A DNA stretch of 64,000 bases from Sequoia sempervirens (taxonomy: Eukaryota; Streptophyta; Pinopsida; Cupressales; Cupressaceae), in NCBI GenBank assembly GCA_007258455.2, contig VDFB02000001.1, positions 17,046,162 to 17,110,161 on the forward strand, in the 5' to 3' direction. Made by a program: the position numbers and the translations under genes. How positions within the stretch are numbered: the stretch's first letter is position 1; each line of letters begins with the position of its first letter. Shown here piece after piece: positions 11,110 through 24,514 of the stretch. The notes beneath the pieces were generated by a model. It was given only the letters and a program-made list of their open reading frames with translations, was not told the origin of the DNA and made no database searches.

Positions 11110-12715
11110 TGGCACCATAAGGCTCCCTAACTCTTCTAGGGTTTTTCACCTAAAAGGAGAGAGTAGGATCAAAAATGCTATCTAGGTTCATTCAAATTAT
11201 GCAATGTAGGATGCTATTATGTCTAAATGAAATGATCTAAATGCAATTAACTAATATAAATGACTAATTATCTATGCAAAACCTAAGATCTATGCAATGC
11301 ATGAAAACACAATGTTGTTTGCAAAATGATTAAAAGAATGAGAATGAATGCAAATTAAACCAAACAAAAGACAATTTTTCAGAATGTGTGCACCTGGGAA
11401 ACTGAAGAAGACCAGAGAACAATCTGGAAAATTCATGAAATTTGATTTTGAGCTGACTAGGACTTATTTGCCACCCTGGGGGAATCAGTCCTAGTTTTGG
11501 GTTTTTCTGCACATAAGTTGTTTTCTATCAACCGGGAACTAGGATCTGCATTTGACTCAAAACTGCATCTCAGGAGGGACTCATTTCCCATGCATGGCAA
11601 ATCAGTCCACTTTCAAATTTTTGCAACTTCAAATCTCTATTTTGCACCTTGACACCTGCACAACAATTTTTTACAGAAACCTGACTTAGGATCTCAGAAA
11701 ATTCATGCAAAATAGCTTTAAATTGTTTTTCTAATGGGTGTTTTTCCTTGGTCAAACCCGTAGTTGGGTAATTAAACCTTGAATGGAGAAAAATCTACAT
11801 AAAACCCTAGCCTTAGATGTGTTAAAGACTAGGAAAGTCTGAAGTATAACAAAAGCCCTATTCTATTGTGCTAGAATAAGAAATGCAAATATGATTTATG
11901 TAATGCAAGATATCAACCCTAGAAACCTTACAACACATTAAAAATGGATATAAAATGACATGCAAATGGACAGTAAAAAGAATGCAGACCTTAATCTGAA
12001 GATAGAGTGAAAATGGAAGATGGAATCACTTTGAAACCAAGTCTTTAGGTGTGATTTGATGGCTAGTTGCATCTCCTCAACCTAGATTTATTCATGAGTC
12101 ACCATAGGCATCCATACTTAACCCTTTGCAATGTTGAATCTTTGAAAAAAGGAGTAAGCTTCAAGACATACAAAAACCCTAGTTTTCTACCCTAAAACTT
12201 CAACATTTGCTAATGAGACTTGTTGTAGAAGACTTGACTTAGAAATTACTTTTGAAAAGATGACCAAAAATATGTGTAAAATGACTTAAAATGAGTAGTT
12301 ATAAGAAAAAAAACCCAATTTTCCCATTATTTAGACCTAAGAGGCTAACATTCATAGGAAAATTAAGTTAAATTAATCAAATTCCTACTCAAAATTGAAT
12401 TTTCCCTCAAAAGGGACTCATTCGCCACCCTTGGCGAATGGTCCCACCAGAGGTGACTCATTCACCCAAGGTGGTGAATGGGTCCCACTACTAACTTTTG
12501 AAGGTGGTTTTTCAAGATATGAAATAATTAAGTGTTGTTTGTCGGGTTTTAGGTGATTTCTCAAGTGAAATAGGCCTCAAGATAAAAAAATAATGGGTCT
12601 TAGGGGCCTATTAATGATGTTTTGAAGGATAAATGATGTGAGGGGACTCAAAAGTGGGTCTAATTATGCATGAAATTATCTCTTTTCTCAAGAGGGTTCA
12701 ATTTTCTATAACACA
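11110..12715 (-). repeat. 3' LTR of the Tat-type gypsy element (1606 bp)
   Basis: This block aligns end to end with 46055-47658 (1604 bp) in the same orientation. Both begin TGGCAYCATAAGGCTCCC on the plus strand and end in CACA, giving TGTG...TGCCA on the minus strand. By eye roughly one base in ten differs over the first 250 bases, so the insertion is old. Left of it is the copia-1 Gag tail; the five bases before it (attta) differ at one position from the five after the other LTR (cttta), as an aged target-site duplication would. ORFs at 11330-11755 inside it are chance. No clear polypurine tract precedes it, which leaves some doubt; the alternative is a solo LTR of the same family. Confidence 0.8.
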
Positions 12716-12961
12716 TTTAGTCGACACTTTAGCAACCATATGACTTTACGTGCATATGTAAGCTAAAAGACTCTAAATGATGCACTTTATTACATAAAAT
12801 GATACTCATCCAAAAGATAGAAGAACGAAGCCCCCAGTGTAGTTCTCTACAAAACCACAACATTATGAACTACATCCTGCAACACACATTCATTAATTGT
12901 CCAAAAATTCCTTTATCTAACTCCTAGGAATCTAATTCGAGGGTAGATATATGCCCCCCCT
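12716..12961. mobile_element. gypsy internal DNA between the 3' LTR and the CACTA insertion
   Basis: These 246 bases lie between the inner edge of the 3' LTR and the left end of the CACTA transposon. They include the minus-strand words CACTGGGGGC and GGGGGGCATATA but no coding frame. The last three bases, cct, are the CACTA target-site duplication. Confidence 0.5.
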
Positions 12962-13125
12962 CACTAGTAGAATTTGGAAAATAAATGACTATGTGACTAA
13001 AAATTTTAGTCACGTGACTAACACCAGTAGAATATTACAAATAAATGACTATTTTGGTCATTTATAAGTGACAAATTTGGCCATCGGGTAAAATCACAAC
13101 TAAATGACTAAATAAATGACTATTA
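12962..13125 (+). repeat. left CACTA terminus and subterminal repeats
   Basis: After the CACTAGTAGAA terminus there are about seven TGACTA words in both orientations, including a palindromic TTTTAGTCACGTGACTAA-like stretch near 13002-13020. The matching motif CACGTGA occurs 60-80 bases inside the right terminus. In En/Spm-type elements such repeats bind the element's own regulatory protein. Confidence 0.75.
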
Positions 13126-13205
13126 CTCCTCTATTCTTTTTTATTTCAAATTTGATCATAATCTATAGAGTTTAAGCCCCCCTCATGGGACCCCTACCTA
13201 AATAG

Positions 13206-13305
13206 GCCATTTATAATATAATTTTTATATTATATTATATTAATAATATTTATATTATAATATAATATAGAATATTATAATATTATAATATTATTATTTT
13301 TTTGA
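13206..13305. repeat. AT-only low-complexity tract
   Basis: About 100 bases made almost wholly of TATAATATTATA-like palindromic words. A longer tract of the same kind is at 14503-14690. Such tracts can form cruciforms and are common inside large plant transposons. No gene. Confidence 0.8.
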
Positions 13306-13626
13306 TTCGTAATAGTAGCCAAAGCTATGAATTAATATTGATAATAGAAAAATGTTTCATCTGTTCCATTCATCCCCATAAGGGTCATTTACAAAATTTG
13401 GCTTTTCACCATCAATTTGAAAATTATAGAGAAAGCAAGCGAAAAAATACCAAACGCCAAAACATTGTTCATCCTCCTATCACACAATCACCTAAGCATC
13501 ATCATAGAATCGGCTAGAGCCCACCAAGTTTGCAAAGGCATGACACCATTATGTGCCGACCACTGCATCCAAACCCAACAACCAACTCAAGAACTGATAA
13601 CCCACTGATGCCCACTGCCTATCATG

Positions 13627-14001
13627 CTACAACTCTTCTCCTTTCAAGTCCAAAATGAAAGGATGCCATTCCACTTCTATGCCTCGATCAAACATTTGAA
13701 CCATGTCATTTGACCATGGAAATCCAACTCTAGGTAGAGCTACTGCAATGGTGTCGATGTCTCCAACCATTATTGAACCCTTAAAACCCCAATGAAGTAA
13801 TAGAAAACATCTCTCCTTTGGTAAATCCATGTCCATTAGTGACACCAAAAACCTAGAAGAAGTGTTTGAATTAGCCCTTGTGTGATTGCTTGAGAAGCAG
13901 TATGCCTTTCCAAGCACCATTCTCACTGCTTCCAAACATAGAATGTCCTTATTGCGACATATTTTTGAGTTGTTTATCTGAGATGAAGCTGAGAAATGCA
14001 A
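13627..14001 (-). pseudogene. coding-like fragment of unknown family
   Basis: A 124-codon open frame lies between the two AT-only tracts. Its C-terminal half (GFPWSNDMVQMF, VEWHPFILDLKG) looks protein-like, but I recognise no family and see no splice sites that would extend it. The overlapping plus-strand frames at 13878-14078 and 14114-14476 may be alternatives. Because other host fragments lie in this transposon, it may be another capture; a chance ORF is equally possible. Confidence 0.25.
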
Positions 14002-14502
14002 CCTCCTTCTTGGAGTTTTTCAACTTGATTGGCGTATCCATTAATTTGATGCCCATTGCTATATCAATTTGCTTATAAATAGAGGGCTAACCTGAATCCA
14101 CATTTATCATCGGTTGTCAGTTTTATTCCACATTGTCCATTCAATTGAAAATTGGGTGGATCACGTAGGCAGTTCAATTAATACACATGATTCTTCGGCT
14201 CCACTATTGCCAAATTCCCAATTAGAAAATTTAAATGTTTGTACTCAATGGTTATCTTTGGATGTGTTCTGTAGGCTAGCACTACTTCGGGTTTCTCACA
14301 AGACAACTTTCGTGTATTCCCAATTTACCTATATAATTATGTGCCATCCTAAAAGAAGAGCTCATCCTTTCCAACCGAATGTCCTTCGCTTGCTCCAAGA
14401 AGGCATTTTTCGATGCTTGTTTTCTCACTTGCCAAGTGTCAAGGCCCATGAGCCAAATCTAGCCATTCTGACATAGACAATAATCCCTAATAGCACATGG
14501 AC

Positions 14503-14690
14503 CAATATATTATAATATTATAATATTATATAATACTATATTATATTATATAATATTATAATATTATATTATAATATAATATTTATATTATATAATATAT
14601 TATAATATTATATTATAATATAATATTATAATAATATATAATATTATAATATAATATTATATTTATATTATATTATTAATATTCTATTGC
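14503..14690. repeat. AT-only palindromic tract
   Basis: Nearly 190 bases of interleaved TATAATATTATA words without G or C apart from a single C near 14535. Self-complementary along its length. No coding content. Confidence 0.85.
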
Positions 14691-14734
14691 AAAAAAAAAA
14701 ATAGTGGGGTTAATGGGTAGGCATAATGGGTGCC

Positions 14735-15130
14735 ATAATTTTCATTTTATGGTTAGTAATTTTTATTTTAATAAACATACTCTAAACCCCTCGTTGAAAC
14801 CTTATTTTCAGGTTGCAACTCCCCTATAGCTCGCCAGGAGAAGTGAAAGGTCAAAACCAGTGACGAAGAGTTTGGAGGAGGCGAAACCAATAGCAGCGAG
14901 GAAGAGTTTGTAGGAGGTGAAACGAATAGCGGCGGGGAAAGCGGAAAAATCTGTAGGTAAAGGATGCTCTAATATTAAAATTTAAATGTGCTCAGTATTA
15001 GTATTAGGATCTTCTGTAATTTTCAAGGATGCATGTTAAAACCTAAATGTGCTCAGTATTAGGATCTTGGCCACAATTTTCATTTTAAAAGCATACTCTA
15101 AAACCATGGATCGCCAAATTGGAGAAGTGG
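14735..15130 (+). repeat. block repeated near the other CACTA end, with a 36-bp tandem copy
   Basis: GTAGGTAAAGGATGC, AAATGTGCTCAGTATTA, AGGATCTTGG and TTTTCATTTTA, and the words ACATACTCTAAA...TTGAAACC...TTTCAGGTTG, recur in the same orientation at about 35490-35690. At 14864-14937 a unit GAAGAGTTTGGAGGAGG is repeated twice with a 36-base period. The shared block may be an element-specific domain duplicated within the transposon. Confidence 0.5.
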
Positions 15131-16929
15131 GGTGTGTATCTACTGGCTGAGGTGTGGTTAATCCAATAAATAAAATTTCATTTTCCCTACCAATACACCT
15201 TTCCATGTTGGTGTTGATTCATATGTGAGACCAAAAACCAAATGCTACTAACTTTTAAAGCAAAATACAGTGAAAATAAAAAGGTCTATTAATTTCCAAC
15301 TTGTGAGGTAGTTGGGCATGGATTTTGGAGTCATAAAAAATAAAATGAATATTCCTCAAAGCTTCCAATATCTATACCTTAGCTTGGCATGAAACTTCAA
15401 GTGGATGGCGTGGCATTTGGAGTATTATCTTACATACTTTTAAGCCATTGATTTCCTTCAAAAAGGGATCGTTCCATCTTCTTGGAGAAACAAGTCAGAA
15501 ATGTTAGTAATGGAATAATACTAGCACTTGCACCTATAAGAGGTTCAAGAGATTCAGTGATAGAAAATTAAAGAAAATTTAATTGAAGATTCACTTTGGA
15601 AATGAAATTAAATAAACAATTTTTGTTACCTGTTAACATAAAGTAGTTATGGTTTGTGATTTCAATACAAATGTCCTAATTCCATAGGTGTTCTACACTG
15701 AATCTCATTGATGGATTGATCAATAAACATTAGGAGCCCAATGCGATTTTCTACAATTTGATGGTGACTAACGACAACCCTAAACCATAGGTACTTAAGA
15801 CAAAATCCAATGGCATGAACCCAAAAGCACCAATCATTACAATAACATTCCCAAAGAAAGGTAGCATTTCTGCCAAAAGTGTGGAAATGGCTACTGTTGT
15901 CCTTAAAATCAATCTGGGTAACAGATTTCGTTGAGAAAATATTCCCATTTTAACATCTGCAGATTTTTTGTTCTAGGACTTCAAATGTTGGTTGCAAATA
16001 GACCTGGAAAGTTCAGTGTCAAAAGAAAATCAATTCCTTTTCCTACTCACAACTAATGATGGATTGATAAGTTACAATCCCAAACATTTTATCTCTACAA
16101 ATTGATTCTTAGTTTTGCTCAAGAGAAGTGGGGATAAATTAATCCCAAAGCTTTTATAGACTAGTGGGATCTAAATAGATCTAATCTCTTTGACTCTGGT
16201 TTAACTCTTAGAAAATTTTATCTTCTTTCAACTATGCACTTCACCCTTATTTTCTTCTTTGAAACATTTCAAAGTTGTACTGAATTAATAATTGAACAAC
16301 TACAATAAATTATTCAATTGTCTCCCATTCCAACTGCAGATACTTGGAGAAACACAAACAAGTTTTCCATGACTAAAAACCATTTGGGAAGAAAAAGAGG
16401 CCCCTTAGATGGGACAAAATTGTTGAAGATGATTCCTTATTCCTTGTTGCCAAATGCCCAGTAGCCGGAAATTTCCAAAGGAGAAAGTGAACACCACCAC
16501 TACATAACATACATGCAATCCTTTGACCTGATATTATTTTAACATGCTAGACTGCTCACATCCCTAAAAAGTGGAAATCCTACCATGTTTCCTCCATTGT
16601 ATGAGGCACATCCAAGCTTCATTTTACTTAGATCAGAAAGATAAGTTGCCAAGGCTTTAGGTTTAAATAGAACTCATTTTTTCTTTGTTTATAAACAAGC
16701 AATTTGCCTTATAAATTTCAATTATCTTCTTGACAAGTGTAGAAGCATTTTCTCATATTCTGCAAAGAGAGAAATGTCATGCCAGACAAACATTCCTGAA
16801 TAGTATAGACCTAAATCTGCAAGTATCTTTAAGTTCTTTGCTACAGATTGTAGCTTTCACGTTTAACATAATAGCATGGCATCATGGCCTTTATTATACC
16901 AGCCATTCTAACAACCAAATTTCAAAGAT
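15131..16929. other. no recognisable gene
   Basis: AT-rich interior of the CACTA element. The small ORFs at 15751-15948 and 16730-16900 have no family I recognise; the second reads into the LRR block that follows. Confidence 0.4.
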
Positions 16930-17590
16930 CATTGGAGAGATTAAACAAATTAACAAATGCAACTATCAAAAAAAGTCTATTAGCAACCTGTCACAACTGC
17001 AGGATTTGAACATAGAAGACTGTAGAGGTTTAAATAACCTCCCTGATTCCATTGGCAACCTGTAACATCTGCAACACTTTAAAATCAAAAGTTGTTGAGG
17101 TTTAAATAACCTCCCCAATTCCATTGTCAACCTCTCATAGCTGCAACACTTGAATATAATAGGAAATTTTAAAGGTTTAAATAACCTCCTTGATTCTGTT
17201 GACAATCTATCACAACTTCAACACTTAAAAATCAAATATTATCACAGTTTAAATAACCTTCTTGATTTCATTAGCAACCTGTCATAGCTGCAATGCAACA
17301 CTTGAACATACAAGGGTGTGGACATTTAAGTAAGCTCCTTGATTAAATAACCTCCTTGATTCCATTAGAAACCTGTCACAACTACAACACTTGAACATAG
17401 AAGGGTGTGGACGTTTAAATAAGCTCCCTGATTCATTTGGCAACCTGTCACAACTACAACACTTCAACATAGAAGGGTGTGGATATTTAAATAAGCTCCA
17501 TGATTCCATTGGAAACCTATCACAGCTGCATCAGTATTCTCATGCAGTCTTTGTTGCAACACATGTTTCCTTCAAAATATAATCAAAGAT
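16930..17590 (+). pseudogene. LRR fragment of an NBS-LRR-type resistance protein
   Basis: Seven or more leucine-rich repeats of about 24 residues (72 bases) follow one another, each of the form NLPDSIGNLSQLQxLNIEGC. This is the LRR type found in plant TIR/NBS-LRR immune receptors, where the repeats detect effectors in the cytosol. At least five stops and several frame changes interrupt it, and no NB-ARC or TIR domain is nearby, so it is a captured or degraded piece. Minus-strand ORFs here (for example 16966-17205) are antisense shadows of the repeats. Part of it, including its defects, is duplicated at 30780-31030. Confidence 0.8.
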
Positions 17591-20480
17591 CTCAGATATT
17601 AAGGAATACTAAATGAAGAAATGCCAAAATATAGTGCATTTGGTTGATTTCTGTTGACTTAATAGAGCTAAGTATATAGTGAAACCCTCTAGGCATAGGT
17701 CAGCTAAGTGGTTTCTACTTCTAATTGGGAATGTGACAGAAAATGGGATTGTTGTAAGAGTTTTGGGCATGTTTTCATTTCTCTCCAAGATTGGAAACCT
17801 TATTATGGGACTGTTGTTCATCTAACAGCAGAAAAGTTATGTCAAGATGTTGAATAATCTATTGGTAAGATTTAAAAGAGTTACTTTGTACCATAGTCAA
17901 ATTAGAGTTTGATTATTGATTCTGAAATGTGGTTACAGTTAGTTTTTTTTTTTTTTAATCTTGTACAGCTTGTTGATTCATAACTTGTTTACATTTTTTT
18001 GGATGCATACTTTATCCCCCTCTGCATGCTATGAATTGTGCTGGAAATTCTTTAAAATTTAGAAGTCAATCTGTTAGATTAATTGTTATACCGGTTTTCA
18101 TTGCGGCCTAATGTGGAGTTTCTGCTTTTGAAATAATAATCACTATTGTTGTTGCTAGTTGATTTTGGAGGATGAAAGAACACAAAGATGATGGCCTTTC
18201 TATAATTGGTCAAACTATTGTGCATCATCGATGGAAATTATCTTGCAACATACAAAGTCAAATGATTGAATGATTTTGGATTGATCTTTGCTTGTTTATC
18301 TTTATGTGCTAAAACATTTATAGTTGTCATATCAGCTTCTACAGTTCAATATTTTAGCTATTAAAATTCGAACGCGTATGGATTTTTTTGCTTGAGATCC
18401 ATGTTGTTAATAAAACTTAGCTATTTAGTGGCAAGAAGCAGACCTTGAATTTCTATGTAACTTATGTTTTTATTTAGTATGTGAATGGGCATGTGTAACA
18501 TCTTTTGAAAAGAAAGATGTTTCACCTTATTAGAAGTGGAACTCAAGATCTAAGAGAATAGTGCTAGCCCTTCCATATTTGGCAGCCTAAAATATACAAT
18601 AAATTGTTGGGAGAAGAGTCTCCCCATGGCAGCAACCCTTGTTCAAAACAAACACCAATAAAAAAAAGAGTTAAATGAATGAGTACAATGTTCCAATAAG
18701 ATAGGTCCAACACCTACAAGAATGCATTTGGTCTCTAGCTCATAAGAGTCTCAACCACATAAAAAATTTCTTGTTGTTATGCTTTGATGGATGCACCTTC
18801 ATTATTACTAGATATCTGATATAGTGAACATTATTATAGTGCAAGCCTATTTTTCAAATTGTTTCATTTAGCACCACCAATATTCTCCACAAGAACATTG
18901 ACCCTATTTAAAATGATGGAAATGGTTGATTAAGACCTTATTGACTCTGATATGATATATGCTAGCTGTCTTAGAAGATGGATTTTTTTTATTAAGTATG
19001 GTGTAACTGTTGCCTTGTGAAGGCCTGGTAATTCCCCCATTTTGGCTGTATGGGGATGCTATGTTTTGCTACCCATGGGGTTTCTGGGTCTTTGTATGCC
19101 TTGTGGATATTTTTTGTTCTGGGATTTGACACTTTGATGTTGTCGTGAGCTATATCTGTAACCTTTCCCCAAAAGAAAATCAAAAATATATATAGACATG
19201 TTGTATTTAATTTTTCCAATGCAACATACATTGCATAGGTGATGAGAAACTTACATTAGAGTTTACAATCACTACTCATGAAGGAGAACCTCTTATTAGA
19301 GAGGGTAGCATCAAAAGTGTAAGTAGTGCTAGTGACAAATGATTCACTTGCAAATGTTCTTCAAAGCCATCTTTAGAAAATTAATGAGGTACTGGTGTAT
19401 AGATCAAAATGTCAAACTTTACTCATTCATTTATAATAGTAAAACATCTTCCACAAGCATAACTCAAGCTAGGAAAACCTTCTAAAAGTAAGCATAATAA
19501 TTTAGGAGAAAAAAAAGTAACTTAGTTCGCATTTATATCACTGTAATAACACTAGAATAATCTATAACAACTAGTACAAATATTTAAGAAATATGAGAAA
19601 CAAGTGATATGTAATAGCACAACTTCTAACTGCTACAATTCTTCATACATGTGCCAATATGATTATGTTGTTTATCCAATGAACAAGTTACTGGTAATCA
19701 ACAAACAAATTGACTAAAAATTGAATTTATCCAAAGATGCATGTTGCTTTCTACATCCCCATGGTCAAATCCAATGTGTCCATGACTAAATGCATTGCTA
19801 CACTACCAAAAATCATATAATTTAAAGCTCTGCAATGAAAATAACTCTATGCAAAGGCGAGTGCCTTACAAGCTATGCATACTGAAAATATGTTCTACCA
19901 TAAACAAAAAGTACTTGTTTTATTACCATGGTAGAAGATTCAATTAACATATCCTTTCAAGATGAAGTGATAGAAATGGTAAAGGAATGCAAAGACATAA
20001 CAATGGCATCCACATAAGAAAGCCAAATACACCCTATAGAAGAACCTCACATGGTAAAAAATACAGCAACAGAGAAAAAGTTAGATTTTATTTTTGTACC
20101 ACAATGGTCTTAAGAATGTGTGCACTGTAGTGTTATTGTTCTATCATGCACCTTGGAACACCTATATTTTTCTTCTTGGTAAAACTCTGCTTTGCCAAGT
20201 GTACAAGATATAACCTCTAATTAAGTGAGAAAGGATAAAATCCATGATGTAAAATTCATTGTTTCCACAAGGTCTTTTGATAATGCATGCAGAGTCACAA
20301 AATGAGCTATCCCCTAAAGAGGTACAAAATTATCATTTTGTAAATTAGAATTTTCTTCCATAGAAGTTTTACTGATAATCATTAATCTATTGAGACAAAT
20401 TACATTTGTATAGATGGTTTTCTTACAAATACAAGATAAGAAACAAAGAATATTTAATAAATTCAAAAGAGGGTTTATGG
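17591..20480. other. no recognisable gene
   Basis: CACTA interior. Short ORFs at 17609-17821, 18992-19231 and 20314-20480 show no known motif. I see no RNA gene and no clear repeat in this stretch. Confidence 0.35.
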
Positions 20481-20487
20481 AGGTTGA

Positions 20488-20948
20488 ATGAGCCTTAAAC
20501 AGGTTGTAACATCTCATATTAGTCACACCTTTTTTGGCATTTTTAAGACTGCTATGCATATAGCGAAGTGGGTTTGGGAATTTGTAAGGGTAATTGAAGA
20601 CTGTGTGATGAAATTTGTGGACCATTCCAGTCCCACCCTATTGAGTGATATTAGTCTTCCAAACAAGGGGATTGCACTACATAAAAGGAAAGTGATTGAT
20701 TTATTTGATCTCCTTGTGAATTGTTGACCAAGACATATTAGCAAGGAGTGACGTGGGGATGGGAGGAAACTGATGTTAAGGTGGAAGAGGTTGTGGGACC
20801 CTCAAATAATCCAACTACTCCATTTTCATGTGATTTCTTTAGCATTTTTGAGTGGGATGTAGCCTATTTTGAGTCAACTATTATTTTTGAAGGTGGTCAT
20901 TATTGTATGTGGAGGCTTCAAAAGAGACTGCCCAGCCTATGTGAATGA
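20488..20948 (+). pseudogene. coding-like fragment of unknown family
   Basis: Two overlapping frames (20488-20727 and 20748-20948) give protein-like sequence with an aromatic, amphipathic run (HTFFGIF, WVWEFVRVIEDC) followed by a hydrophilic part and FFSIFEWDV. They could be pieces of one exon separated by a stop and a frame change. I cannot place the family. Its position among other captured fragments makes capture plausible. Confidence 0.3.
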
Positions 20949-23705
20949 CAATTACATTGTGCATCATTATATCAAGGATTCCTACAACATACCACAACTG
21001 AATTGAAGGTCAGAATTTTGTATACAATCCCAGCTCAATATATTTGCAATACGAGATATTTATAGTTGATTACTTAATGATTTATAAATTTCTGAATTCT
21101 ATCTTAGTTGAATTACCTTTGGAATAGACATTGCATTCATATATTTCTCTTGTCAATGAAAATTTGTTTATGCATTCTAACAAGAATTTTCATTTTATCA
21201 AACAATTGCCAAAAATACAACAAAGTTAATTGGGCACTTTACAAAGATTTCCTTTAAAGGTCAAGATTTAGAGTCATTTCTTTAATTTTTGAGTGCATAA
21301 ATGACTAGAAAATAAGCAAAAACAATTCATATAGAGGATAGTGGCCCATCAGAGAGAAATTTAATGTGGGAGATTGTTGAGAACACTTGATCGAACAAAA
21401 GAGAGAGACCTCAACATCAGTTGTTCATTCTAGTTTGGATGTGAATCTCCTTGATGACATCTAGTTCTAGCCAAGTCGATCTCTTTCATTTCAATTGCAC
21501 ACAAAGTAAGTCATTTCTCCATATGAGGGAAAAAAATCTTCAATGCACCTACTTTACACATGACATGATGATAGTTTTATGCTATTTTTATTGTGATGAA
21601 AATCAAGTGATGGATGCATAATCCCTGCTTGTATAGACAATCATTTAGTTTAGGATTGTACCTGCTAAATGTTCAAGCAATAGATACTTTTGTAAGTGTC
21701 ATATTCACAATTGCTTCTTGATTGGTTAAGTGGAAAAGAGCTAAGGCCTCAATTACAAATTAAGACCTCCAAGACCTAGTAATACCTAGAGATGCATTTT
21801 CAAGGCCACATACTTGGTTAGAACCCATCTAGAAATCACATGATAACTTAGTTGCATGTGTAATGAAGAGAAACCGAAATCCAATTTGACTAATATAAGA
21901 GCTAGAGGCTTCAAATATTTTTTCATAAGAACCCTCATCTAGAAAGCCAATTCAAAATCAATGCATAATACTAAGTGCAACGAATTAAGATTCATGAAGA
22001 AAAGGGTTGCATGTGATCGGACAATAGTTGATAGTACATGAATTGTATTACCTACTCTACATTGAAGAAACAAACAAAATACTTATAAAGTAGTTTTATC
22101 CTTTGCACATTCTACAAAAATACATATATCCTTCTCTTTGAGGAATTTCATGGAAAATAAATATTCTACATACCAATCTTCCTCGTGATTTTCATCCTGT
22201 TAGAACATTGATACTTACATGTGTATATATAGTTTGGAATCAATGCCATCAATAAAGTATTGTAAATAGTGAAATGAATCCTTTTTCATTTGAACTTATT
22301 TGTATGTAGGGAGAAACACATATGTTTAAACCATACAAGCATCAATACCATGTTCCATATCATGCTTCAAATAGTACAACTCCATTTTGGTATTCAATTA
22401 AGCATGCATCAGCATACATCATTGTTCTCTCCTCATATTCATCCTATGGTGAGTTTTTCAACACGATCAACTTCTTTGTCTACTAGATATAAAAAAAAAA
22501 ATCTTATTCAAGCTTTTAACTTTAATCACATCCATACTAAAGTAAGCTATTCTAAGTAGAAGCAAAAATAACCATAATATAGAAAATACAATAGAGTTGT
22601 AGTTCCACATTACACACATTAAAAAATAGACAACTTACAGATAGAATGGACTGATGACAATTGAGTTCAACAAGAGAAATTATAATCATTTATGCAATGT
22701 AGGGAGAATGCTGGTCTCATGAAGTCTTTACACACTACCCCACTTCTCTTATGTAGTCTGAGATCAAAAATATTTTACACCTATTCCATGTGTGATACTC
22801 TGCTTCTTCATTTGGATTATTTGCATTCAATAATGCCTCACTGTATTTGCTAATTACCCATATCTTCTAATGCTTATCCATATTTTTCATTCTTGACACT
22901 GATTCTTAAGAGTTTGATAAGGTAGATGCTCACCAAACAAGTAATTACATGCATAGTCTTCCCTAAATTTCTTTAATGCCAAAATGCGCTTGGTAAAAAC
23001 CATCACAGTTCACTAAAGAAAGTGACCCATTCCTGCTAGAAATTAGAGTTAGGGTTCAAATGGACATAAAAATGTAACCTCGAGACCAGTGTAGTTAGTG
23101 TCCTTCTCATAAGCCATAAAACTATGTGCCTTCAACACAGGTCCCTGCAATACCAGTAAGGCTGAGCTTATTCTGCATTTAGTCCATTCTATTAATTTTA
23201 GTGGATAGACTGGTTATGATGGAGTGGGTAGGTCTAAGACACCAAAGATCTCTTTTGTTATGTTGGCTTCTACAACAATGGGACTTTTGGGAGTGCTCCC
23301 AAAGGAATTTTATAGGGTTCTTTTTATATATTAATCATTAGTATCATGACAGGAGAAAGTACGGGCGTGTGATTCTCCAATAACCTTTGAATGGAAAGGC
23401 ACCCCACCTATCTCTGATGAATGGAGTTTTATTTTGTATATACTTGTCCTTTATGATAACTTGAAACAAACTAAATATTCTCCTTTGATAAGAGGCCCAA
23501 AATTCCAACAACTACATAGTTGTCACTAAACTACAGTGGCCCAAAATTGTACTCTTGACTATGACTGTAATTCAAAGATATCTAGATATATAGTTTAAAT
23601 TGCACTAGTTAAATTAATTAATTTCTCCTTAGAATTAAAGACATGACTCTCTTTCAAATTTTATCTTCTCACCAAGGTTTAACAAAACACCTCAACCAAT
23701 GTGCA
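20949..23705. other. no recognisable gene
   Basis: AT-rich interior of the CACTA element. The ORF at 22290-22559 shows no motif. A purine run followed by TGTTGAGAACA near 21365-21386 resembles a polypurine tract plus LTR start, but no partner was found. Confidence 0.35.
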
Positions 23706-23927
23706 TGAAAGTATACTCCCCAATATAAGTGGCTTGAGTAGGAGTTTCTAAAAGTTGACAGGAAGGAAACTCCATGGTTGATTTTGCTCATGCATACTCC
23801 ATGGTACAACAATAACAACTACCACTTCATGGAAGGTGAGACTATGAGAGTGCAATATGAATCATGGTTTATAAAATACAAGGTTGACATTGTCTTTGCT
23901 AGCCATGTTCATGCTTATGAGAGATCT
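23706..23927 (+). pseudogene. purple acid phosphatase exon fragment
   Basis: The frame reads KYTPQYKWLE, then after a stop codon [35 protein letters not shown] and [13 protein letters not shown], ending at a canonical donor (gtaagt from 23928). This is the metal-binding core of a plant purple acid phosphatase, a secreted Fe-Zn/Mn enzyme that releases phosphate from esters. The His of MH(A/T)PWY and both His of HVHAYER are kept; the Gly normally before HVH is Ser. One Glu codon has become TAG. The next exon is not recognisable after 23928, and no upstream exon was found, so it is a one-exon capture. Confidence 0.8.
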
Positions 23928-24514
23928 GTAAGTTCAAAATTTCTTGAATTTTCCAATTGAATTTCATTTTCAATATTTTTCATGTCCTTTCTATTAACTA
24001 TAAAGTATACACTCATACTAGTTTTTCAAGCAATCATTTTCCTTACACAAACAAAATGAGATCTCTCAAATCCTAAACTAGGTTATCAAAAGATAAACTG
24101 TAATACGATAGCAATTACAATCCTTTTTTTTGGTCCTAGAATATAGTTGATCATGGAGGGAGACTACCTGCAATTTCTAGCAAGTATTATGAGAAATATT
24201 CAAGCCTTCTGCATGAGGAATGGTTAAGTGGTCTTTTTATATTTTCTCAGCATTATCTACTGAGGGAATTTAGAATCTTTTTGCAAGAAACTACCTTTGT
24301 AAATTCCACTTGGGATCAACAAGCAAGCTGTAATATCTCATTGCAGTTTCCCCACAAACTCTCTAGCCAAAAATGTTACAACTCCTTTATTCTTGTAGGG
24401 ATTCTATTTTTTCCTGTATTTGCAATAGGCAGACCTCAAGGGGCTAGCTATACAATGAAAATATAAACGATAGCCTCTCCATGTGTCACTACGCTGTAAT
24501 ATAGCTACCTAGCT

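Noticed and set aside
11110..12715. Reading this block as an independent solo LTR with a 4-bp ttta duplication
   Set aside because: The neighbouring copia gag halves lie outside the two LTRs and join in frame, all gypsy coding lies between the LTRs in one orientation, and their lengths agree (1606 and 1604). A solo LTR is kept as the alternative.
16966..17509. Cysteine-rich minus-strand frames (CCSCDRL repeats)
   Set aside because: They are the complement of the plus-strand leucine-rich repeats, whose consensus fits a known domain.
21360..21390. Polypurine tract followed by TGTTGAGAACA as a copia LTR start
   Set aside because: No primer-binding site, partner LTR or recognisable pol frame was found next to it.
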